Below, one piece after another: positions 56,619 to 64,000 of a stretch of DNA of 64,000 nucleotides. A model generated the notes under the pieces. The model had not been told where the DNA came from and made no database searches. It was given only the letters and a program-made list of their open reading frames with translations. This stretch comes from Psococerastis gibbosa. Lineage: Eukaryota; Arthropoda; Insecta; Psocodea; Psocidae. Each line of letters starts with the position of its first letter. The stretch's first letter is position 1. The stretch is taken from contig OZ020486.1 in NCBI GenBank assembly GCA_963971405.1, positions 9,447,419 through 9,511,418 of the forward strand. The letters run 5' to 3'. Both the position numbers and the translations under genes were made by a program.

Positions 56619-58263
56619 CAAGGCCGTAGCCAAGGGGGGGGGGGCGGTAACATGAATATCTTCCTCAGTAAATTATAAGCTTTACTGCTGTTAAAATCGT
56701 AAAACCTCACTATTTCGGACCAACTTTTTTATAAATTTTCCCCCGGTTCCTCTGGAGCAATACAAATATACATTCCTTTGCAAGATTTCCTGCTGTAAAA
56801 CCCCACTGTTTTGCACTTACATTTTCAAATGTTTCCCACCGAGGGAAACCCCCGGGCCGCCCTCTTTGGGTTAAATGCAATATTATTTTTATGACTCAGC
56901 ATTCGTTTCTAAGATTTGTACAATCCATACTTTACTGCTGTTAAATGCGTAACGGCCATTCTCATGAATGTGTGACCAAGCGGTAATATGGATTAGCCTC
57001 AATTTAATTCGTACTTGACGTAGTATATAACACAAATTTATAATTTTATTATTATTTATTAAAATATTGCACTACGACTGAGACTTTACAGACTTTGTCA
57101 TACCTTGATGTTAGTCCAGTCCATTTCCCATAAAATCATATAAAATTTATCTAAAAATATTTGTCAAGTATTTTATTAAAGCTGTTTAAAGTAAAATAAG
57201 CCGGATAACTTCGCTTGGTCAAGATCTGTCAAATTTCCGCGTAATAATAAAAAATGTTCGATTTGTAGCTCCAGTCCCCGTTATGCCAGTCCACTATTCG
57301 CAAGGACTGGTATACATTTTCAGGACTGTGGACAAATCTAAGTTATGGCTTTTGCTTTCAAATGCAAAGAAAACATGGAAAAAATTATAGACAGAAAAAA
57401 AATATGAACGAGATGAGCATGTCCCGACTGACAATCAGAGGAGCACTTCCACTCAAGTTTCACGAAACTGTTTTTTCTTCGGATATTTTAATTAGGCTTA
57501 GGGGAGCCTAGACGATCAAGACATGGTACCCGTTTAGTTCAGTCCCTTCAAAAGCTATCACTGGTCTTTTCTCAGACCGTTCTCAGTCCACTGAAAAGTT
57601 ATATCCAGTCCTTTTTTCCAAATATTGCTTAAAATAAAACAAATTAAGCTAAGCCAACCTATGTGCTATTTCTTGGAAAGTAAATTGAAGGTAAAAAAAA
57701 TTATTTTGAACGGATTTTGAGGTTTTATAACTTTGGTTCTATTTTCATGCTTATGGTCACATTTTCATGAGAATGGCCGGTAAAACCCCACTATTTTGCA
57801 CTTGTATTTTGAAATTTTTCCCCCGGGGGAGACCCCCGGGCCCCCCTCTTCGGGTACACGCAATATCATTTCTGAGATAATAAGGCGCGATCAGCCCAGT
57901 GGACTTTTGGCAGCTCTGACAACTTCCCTCCATCTTTGTCGATCCTCAGCAGCCGCTGTCCAAACTGCTGCCTCGACGCCAACTCGAAGGATGTTCTCCT
58001 ATATTTCTATGCTATCTAAACCGTCGTAATGATGACATTACGATTTAGTCCGTAAAACCGCAAAATGTTAGCCTGCGTTCGCACCGAAACTAAATCCTCC
58101 CATAAATTGACGTTTGATGTGCCTATGCTATCATATATACGAATAACACCTTAACCTCGAAAGAATACCCTAGATACAATTGAATTATCAAAAAATAAAT
58201 TTACACTAGATAGGATCACTGTCGCCACAGCCACCCCCGAAAAAAGTCCTGGCTACGGGCTTG
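56619..58263. mobile_element. hAT-type element with CAAGSCCGTAGCC ends
   Basis: Left CAAGGCCGTAGCCAAGG followed by G-rich DNA; inverted right CAAGCCCGTAGCCAGGAC. The same termini occur on the MITE at 32475-32829. About 1.6 kb, without a recognisable transposase. No exact 8 bp duplication, so the two ends might belong to different copies. Confidence 0.55.
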
Positions 58264-58491
58264 TGTACATGTATTAGGATGCCAATGGTCCACATCAAAG
58301 AACGGGGGGCGGCAAATTCGACCGTGACCCCCCCCCCTTAAAAAAAAGTCTGCATCCGCCTCTGAGCCCTAGCCGGTCGGTGGAATGGGCGCCTAAAGAA
58401 GATAATAAAAATACATAAATAGGAAAGCCAGTACCGGCTCTCTCTTTCTTGCATTTACGCCATGAATTTGAAATTTGACAATGTTATTGTA

Positions 58492-59513
58492 CAAGGTGTG
58501 CCAGTTAAATACCCGGACTGGACCTATAACTGTCAGGGCTTTTATCGGAGAGAAATTGTACTTATAGGTCAATGACCTGCTCACTTTGATCTTCAATCCC
58601 ATGCAATTTCATTCCTTTCAGCCAGTTAGTTTGCGATTGACACCCTTCGGAAGTGTACCATGTTGTCACACTTTGCCGGGGTAATGGTTGATGCAAGTCT
58701 TGAGCAGCGTTAAAGTTTGACTTTTTTTTAGAAAAATACACCCACACAAAGTTTCCAATTTTTGAAAGAGGCTTATGGTGAAAATGTAATGTCGCGTACA
58801 ACTGTGTTTAAGTGGCATAAAAGATTTAGGGATGACCGGGAAGAGGTTATGGACAACGCGCGTCCACGACCAACCTCAGTGAGAACAAACGAAACCGTGT
58901 CGAAAATTATCTAAATTGTGCGAAAATATCGACGTCTTTCAACAAGAATGATAGAGCTGAAATGGTAAACATTAATTAAGAAACGGTGCCACAAATTCTC
59001 AACGACGAACTGAACATGACAAAAGTGAGTGCGAAATTGGCGACAAAAACCTTTCGCAGGAACAGAAAGACCGAACAGAAAAAGCGGACAGACAGGTCAC
59101 TGAGTTTGAACATGCACCTTATTTCCAAGAGCTAGCCCCCTGTGATATCTTCCTCTTCCCTAAAATCAAATCTGCCTTAAAAGGAACACGTTTGGAGTCG
59201 ACGGGTGAGAAGAAGGCGGGAACGGGGGAGCTGCCCTACAGCCTCACCCCCAATGACCTGCAGCATTGCTTTAAACAGTGAAAGATCCGCATGCAGCGAA
59301 GTGTAGATAGGGAAGGGATGTATGTTGAAGGTGACAATTAGTAAAAGTAAGTAAATTTAAATAAATAGCATAAATAATGAGATTACTCGTGACTTCGTGG
59401 TATTTCATTTTAATAAACAAAAAATAACAATAACTTAGAGTTTTTGTTATTTTTTGCTTATTAAATAAATAGCTTTTATGGCCCCAGTCGGGGTATTTAA
59501 TTGGCACACCTTG
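58492..59513 (+). mobile_element. Mariner-like transposon, intact ends and broken transposase
   Basis: Ends CAAGGTGTGCCAGTTAAATA(CCCGGACTGG) and inverted CAAGGTGTGCCAATTAAATA(CCCCGACTGG), flanked by TA. 1022 bp. The plus strand encodes scattered transposase text: LKEAYGENVMSRTTVFKWHK (helix-turn-helix part), then ARPRPTSVRTNE, and finally FQELAPCDIFLFPKIKSALKG, the mariner-family segment holding the last catalytic Asp. In-frame stops and shifts in between, and the absence of the central D-bearing region, show the gene is dead. Confidence 0.88.
58725..59205 (+). pseudogene. Mariner transposase relic
   Basis: See the element at 58492. The N-terminal DNA-binding piece (about 58760-58910) ends in a stop after VSKII. 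A middle piece follows with two stops. The C-terminal piece (about 59100-59205) keeps LAPCD-F-LFPK-K-ALKG. Roughly half of a normal ~345-residue transposase is missing. The segment after 59205 is unrelated to the family. Confidence 0.8.
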
Positions 59514-61678
59514 TATTGTGCATTCATAATCCTGCGCAGTTTTCACGTTGTGTCGTATGGTTTGCAGTCTATACGCTTATTCTATGCATTTAATAGGTAA
59601 GCAGTATCACTATATAGTCATAGGTCTCTCCTCTTCAAGTGAAATGAAGTATACACTGATAATATACTTAAGAAATGAGCGAGACCACTCGAAGCCCCTT
59701 TATGCATCCACTTCTATACTTCTCAAGATTATCGTTTTTCAATGGTTAGACACTGTACACGTACAAGCCTTCCCTAGTGTTGTATTGTGTATAAAAATGG
59801 CATTTATTCTCTAGTATCGCGTATTGCCTTAATGATAACTCTACAAGCAACTGTTTCTGTAAGATTTGATTTAGTGTATTACAGTACATCTATACAGATA
59901 TATTGATATTTTAAAAGACAACCGGAGAGAAAAACCTTATAAGTGTAAAACTCAATTTTCACAGGAAATGTCAATCATATATACAGCTATGTATCAATTA
60001 GGTCACATGACTCGTAGTATGTTGCCGTCTTTAACACAGATTGGCAGCAATTTTAGAACTTGATTAAAAAAGCCCTTGTGTACAAAATGTTTTGAAATCT
60101 GTCCTTTAAGTCTTTTAAGGTATTTTTTAATGAATTTATCATAAGACCATTTTCATGTCATTGCGGCTGTGAAACAAGGAATGAATTCATTAATTCATAC
60201 AAAATATTTATTTTTAAGGAAGTAAATATTTATTATATTTACAAAATATTTGGAAATCACCGCTTTAACTCAATGGGAAGTACAAAAAGTAAAAAAAAAA
60301 CTGTTCAAACGTTTGAACATGATTGTACAGCATCTCAAAAAGCGATACGTCATTGTCGCCTTCTGGTGTTAATTTAATACAGATATGTCTCAGTGGGAGA
60401 ATTATCACCTCGAATTCTGTTTCACGCTCAAAATCACATGATCTTGTCGGCCTAATTAACGTCGCTCTTAATAAATTATTCTCCTGCTTAAATTTGTGTG
60501 CAACACGGCCGAGAATATAGGGATAATTGCATTACATGGTTTATATTGCCCAAGGGGACCTACTAACCATTAGAAGGGGCACTCACAGGCTCTGCCATTT
60601 AGAAATCCTCTCAAAAGTATACTTGAAGGCAAGTTTGCGCTGCACAGAAGGTTAACCTTAACACAGGCCATTTTGCATTGTATTATAACTTATACCATGT
60701 ATTGCTTGATGCTGGGATGATTCTCAGAAATTAGAATAGCATGGCAATGTAAAGAGAGTGGGGATCAAAGAGTAGCAGGATTGCGTTGGAGTGACAGGGG
60801 GTCAGAGTGACAGCTGCTGCTCGAAAACATTATTCTGCACCCATGTCAAAATGTTTGTAAGTTTTTTCTAATATTTTCACGTTGATTTTCATGGCCATTG
60901 CTGACGCTCCTTTCTGCCTGCCTGGCTTTTTCAGGAGCTTGCCTTACCAGTTCCAGTGATTCAAAAATAACGGTTCCTAATACGCGTTCTTTTAGGAATC
61001 AGTTCCTGGCTTAGGCTCAAACCCAATACTGGTGACTAGTAATCGTGCCCTGTCCATACTCTGTAGGAACCAGTTTGCCAATGGTTAGCTTGTAAAATGT
61101 AAAAATAAGTAAAGAAATATTATCATTAACACTAATTCGTTTCTAATTTTCCGTGGGGTATGAACTTGTTAAGTAACTGACCGGAAATCCCCATTTAGAA
61201 TTGCGTTCCTCAAGAACCTAATATATTTGAATCCGGGAGCCGTTGCAACTAGTTCCTAGCTCAAGAACCGCGCTTAGGAACGGCTGCAGTAAGAACGACC
61301 CACCTCTATTTCTACCGGAGCTGGTGGTTCAGCAAAATATGTGTAGTGGCGGATACTAACATTACAAACTTTTATTTTGAGAGCTATAATAGGGCCTTCT
61401 TTAGGTTAAACTTTGTTGAAATCGAAATCTAGTATGCACTTGATGTTAACCTATGCTATTTTGAGTGTAGCCTACCTAGTGTATATGCCCATTCATAATA
61501 CACTGTATTTATTTATTTAATTGTGTTAGCCTTTTTTAAATACAAATTATTATAAGTCCCCTCCTGTCCTCCTCTACGGCCCTGATGCTGATAAAGGTAT
61601 TGAAAATTAGCTTATTATGGGGGTTTAGCTTCACCTGCAACTGATTTAGATTCTGGTAAATTCCGATAAACAGTACCA

Positions 61679-61853
61679 GCAGCCTGATCGAGGCGATTAT
61701 AATACCGGGGTTAAATAAATACCCTAGGATTATAACTGTAAAGAAACAAATTAATTTTGAATAGCACTTTCCATTATAAAATTATCTTGTTTACATTTTT
61801 ATTACCAGGGGATTAAATAAATACCGGTATTATAATCGCCTCGATCAGGCTGC
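61679..61853. mobile_element. MITE with GCAGCCTGATCGAGGCGATT ends
   Basis: The left arm GCAGCCTGATCGAGGCGATTATAATACCGG is found exactly inverted at the right end. Inside lies TTAAATAAATACC on both sides and a unit of the AT-rich repeat seen at 13630-14690. 175 bp. Confidence 0.75.
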
Positions 61854-62040
61854 AGATCTACCAGTTACTTAGTAGCTATAAGGGGGCGGAGCCATAAATA
61901 GTATTGCTCATCTAAACGAGGTCAAACCATTACGGCACGATAATTTACTATCAATCTCAATGGACAAAAGAGACCATTTAGGCATTCAGCTACTAAATAA
62001 CCAATCAAACTCAAAACTGTTATTTGTTGTATTGTTTCAG

Positions 62041-62202
62041 ATATAGTACCTGTATTTGCTAGATGTACCTTCGAAGACGGTTGGTGTGGCTGGGAAAATT
62101 CACCTACGAGTCCTATAAACTGGACTAGACAGAATGGAACCGCTTCCACTAAGACGAGAATCACTGGACCCGCTTTCGATCATACGTTCCAAAATTTTAC
62201 AG
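62041..62202 (+). CDS. Alk: ALK-like receptor, exon 5 (start of MAM 2)
   Basis: Acceptor ATTGTTTCAG|AT, donor ACAG|GTAGGT; phase 1 both sides. It encodes VFARCTFEDGWCGWENSP followed by INWTRQNGT and ITGPAFDHTF. This is the C-x-F-E-x-G-x-C-G-W-x-N ... W-x-R-x-x-G ... G-P-x-x-D-H-T opening of a canonical MAM domain, so a second MAM begins here. Its remainder, the glycine-rich region, membrane segment and kinase expected of ALK are beyond the window. If the next exons lacked a kinase, the gene would be a different MAM/LDLa protein. Confidence 0.88.
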
Positions 62203-62410
62203 GTAGGTTCATTCCTCATTGCATACAGTCTGCTTTCGAGAATTTTCTTTTCGGTGGTGTTCTTTTTCAAATTAATATGACACACGGTAGTTGTTTTCTT
62301 TAATTTGTTCTATTTTATACTATGCATAAAGCTGTAGCCTATGAAGTCGCCTCTTGAATTTCGAGGAGGTCTGAAGTTTGGAGATCTCAAATCATACTGT
62401 GGCGACTGTG

Positions 62411-62905
62411 ATAATAATAATAATAATAATAATAATATTAATAGTTACTCCCCTAGCGGAGTTAGGGCCTTCGGGCCCTTTCTTACACTCAACTAGAGGG
62501 CTAGCTAAATAGTGTTTCAAAGGTACAAAAAGAAATAATATATTTATTACTATTATAACACTAAAGTGCAGAGACATTCACACATTCATTCACACATGGA
62601 GAGCGAAACAAAGTCAGATCTTGGCGAATCTAGTGTATTAGCCTAATTAGATGCTCCCGATAACGAACTTTGAAAATTGGAAGAGAGGGAGATTCTTTTA
62701 TGTGCGTGGGGAGGGAGTTCCATAGGAGAACTGACGAGACGAGGAAGGAGGCATGAAAGGTTCGGGTTAAATGTGTAGGTATAACGAGAAGATCGTCCCT
62801 TCGAGTATTGTAGTGACGGTTTGAAAGAGGCTGAAAAAAGGACCGAAAGTATGAAGGAGCAAAGCCATCATATCTAGTGTAAATTGTTTTCTTGAGAACT
62901 CAATT
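62411..62905 (-). pseudogene. LINE 3' end (CR1/L2-like) with SINE-like 3' tail
   Basis: Minus-strand 62860-62650 reads QPLSNRHYNTRRDDLLVIPT, then RTFHASFLVSSVLLWNSLP and a basic helix ending in LIRLI. This is the classic end of LINE reverse transcriptase proteins (Y-N-T-R-x-R-D-D-L ... R-T-F ... S-F-x-V-x-x-x-x-L-W-N-S-L-P). The last ~90 codons are nearly undamaged. A short 3' UTR follows, containing CTAGTTGAGTGTAAGAAAGG and GGCCCTAACTCCGCTAGG, then (TTA)n at 62411-62436. That UTR text is the tail of the SINE family at 35283. Confidence 0.85.
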
Positions 62906-63062
62906 GAATTTAGTGTTTAGAGGTTATGGTGTTACTTGTATACATACAGTATATGATAGCATAGACACACCAAACGTCAATTTAGTGGCTAACCTGTCTA
63001 GCAATACGAATCATGTCAATAAGAGCATATAAGTGGGGGATATAGATGGACTGTTCTTGGCG

Positions 63063-63134
63063 GGGCTTGTGGTCCAGCGGTTAAGACGACGCCCCGGTTT
63101 GGCGTAGATCGTGGGCTTGAATCTCGCCAAGTCC
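63063..63134 (+). tRNA. tRNA-like cloverleaf (tRNA pseudogene or SINE head)
   Basis: 72 bases fold as a tRNA. Acceptor stem GGGCTTG/CAAGTCC (one G-U); D arm GTC...GAC with loop AGCGGTTA; anticodon stem ACGCC/GGCGT with loop CCGGTTT; variable loop AGATC; T arm GTGGG/CTCGC with loop CTTGAAT. TGGTCCAGCGG and GGCTTGAATC resemble A and B boxes. The loop would place GGT as anticodon (Thr), but U33 is replaced by C and the T loop lacks TTC. No T4 terminator follows closely. A working tRNA is therefore doubtful. Confidence 0.5.
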
Positions 63135-64000
63135 AGTTCTTTCTATGTCCTCTAATTTCGGTCAGTATATTTTATAATTCACAGACATTAAGGATATACC
63201 GTACTAGATTCATTTAATTCTCAACTTCTCATATCATCGGGGGGGGGGGGGGCTGTAGCCCAGTAAGCCCCCTTGCCTACGGCCTACGGCCATACTCAGC
63301 CCTCAGGGAGGGGGAAAACCCAACAGGCAGAGGCATTGGGATTATTCTAAATGTGTCCAAATGCATTATTGCATTGGTATCCTGTCTCCAGTGACGAAAG
63401 GTTGAATACATTGGCTGGAATGCGGAAGTATTAATAATGCAGACTGGCACGCGCCCGCCGCATGGTCACCCCACCAGCCCACCCTTTGTTAGGGGAGAAC
63501 CAGGTAAACAACCCTCCCTCAAATACTGCAAAATTTACGTTAGGCAACTGTGTTGTTACCTTGACTCTGAAAAATTTGCTTTTATTAATATTACATTTTT
63601 GGTGTCCAATGTCACGAACATCTCTGGGAGCTGTTCGTGACATAATTTATTGCAGTGCTCTTAGTAGGCATCCTAACGTCATTGGAAAATGTCTTTTAAG
63701 GCAAGCTTTTTTTTATATATATTTTTAATATTTTAAATTTTACATCTATCTTTACGGATACCCCCCCCCCTCCCGTTAATTTTTTAATGTTGAATAGGTC
63801 AAAGCTCATCAAGGGCTGTAGAGCTAGAAAAATAAGAAGACTTATTTTTATACTATTTATTTTATCCGTTTGAGGAACCAGTAGAATCCGGGCTGATGGG
63901 CCGTGGTCGAAGTGAAAGAGAACTTCCAAACGTTTCGTCAACATCTGCGGTCGACATCTTCAGTGGAACTGCGTAGACTTCTAAGATTGTGTCTCGGAGG
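63135..64000 (+). other. ALK-like intron 5, distal part, nothing recognised
   Basis: Poly-G (63240-63252) and poly-C (63762-63770) tracts. A near-palindrome GTCACGAACATCTCTGGGAGCTGTTCGTGAC sits at 63612-63642. No exon was found before the window ends. Confidence 0.45.

Larger units (their letters stand above)
56039..58364. mobile_element. hAT-like element inserted in the right arm of H6
   Basis: Ends CAGTGGCGGCTACAGAGG and (inverted right) CAGAGGCGGATGCAGAC, each followed by a poly-G or poly-A/G tract. The H6 left arm predicts the empty site as ATAGCCCTAGCC; AGCCCT stands on both sides of the insert, consistent with an 8 bp duplication that lost a base. It carries further elements inside. 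No transposase recognised. Confidence 0.7.
55681..58393. mobile_element. Hairpin MITE H6 (Harbinger-like), split by later insertions
   Basis: Left tip and arm GGCGCCCATTCCACCGACCGG...GGCTATTTACAAAAACGGTGACGTGGTAGCAGACATTCAAGA. The right side is the same sequence inverted, but broken in two: 55991-56037 and 58365-58393. Left flank TTA, right flank TAA. Taking out the insert at 56039-58364 and the copy at 55752-55989 leaves a hairpin of about 145 bp, the size of H2-H4. Confidence 0.85.
55496..62040 (+). other. ALK-like intron 4 (6.5 kb)
   Basis: GTAAGT ... TTGTTTCAG. It holds nested DNA transposons (55681-58393) and a mariner-like relic. 59514-61678 has only R4-like DNA (60060-60260) and, near 61300, CGACCCACCTCTA, which resembles an inverted hAT end. 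Confidence 0.7.

Noticed and set aside
63240..63252. Poly-G/poly-C tracts as G-quadruplex regulatory sites
   Set aside because: They recur next to hAT-type ends at many places (2717, 16945, 32491, 56056, 56633) and are better explained as parts of those elements.

Overview
This is a window of nuclear DNA from an animal, read as an invertebrate and probably an arthropod; the species cannot be told from the sequence alone. The genes carry GT-AG introns, intergenic DNA is AT-rich and full of interspersed repeats, and there is one 200-base run of N. Three protein-coding genes are supported. (1) A transmembrane channel-like (TMC) gene on the + strand, two coding exons at 20862-22207 and 22959-23919, predicted 768 residues. 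(2) A small gene on the - strand, two exons at 29705-29456 and 28528-28189. It joins two C2H2 zinc fingers to a FAR1/MULE-transposase-like DNA-binding domain and has no 3' end in the window. (3) The first five coding exons of a receptor on the + strand (31934-32162, 46644-46848, 54669-54799, 55364-55495, 62041-62202). These encode signal peptide, MAM, LDL-receptor class A and the start of a second MAM, which is the ectodomain order of the receptor tyrosine kinase ALK. The kinase part would lie past position 64000.

Everything else is mostly mobile DNA. From 1 to 20850 there are foldback elements, dispersed repeats, several broken LINE 3' ends (5945-6600, 12889-13122, 13123-13396, 13770-14310) and two copies of an ~800 bp element containing (CTGT)n with inverted ends. 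From 24000 to 31900 there are MITEs and the zinc-finger gene.

The 14.5 kb first intron of the ALK-like gene carries a hAT MITE, a Harbinger-type element that still has a MADF-domain reading frame, tRNA-Glu-derived SINEs and a long LINE with an intact RT-RNase H reading frame. The second intron carries a nested palindrome cluster and a complete Ty3/Gypsy retrotransposon of the CsRn1/Kabuki type (49228-54325); its LTRs match wherever I compared them. The fourth intron has a four-level nest of DNA transposons followed by a mariner-like relic with intact ends. The fifth intron carries the 3' end of a second LINE type, whose 3' UTR resembles the tail of the SINE family, and a tRNA-like cloverleaf.

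Two themes stand out. One is a family of hairpin MITEs (10098, 11496, 35974, 48581, 55681, 55752) that share tips and, in most copies, a core motif but have different arms. The other is the load of young and old transposons inside the introns of the ALK-like gene.
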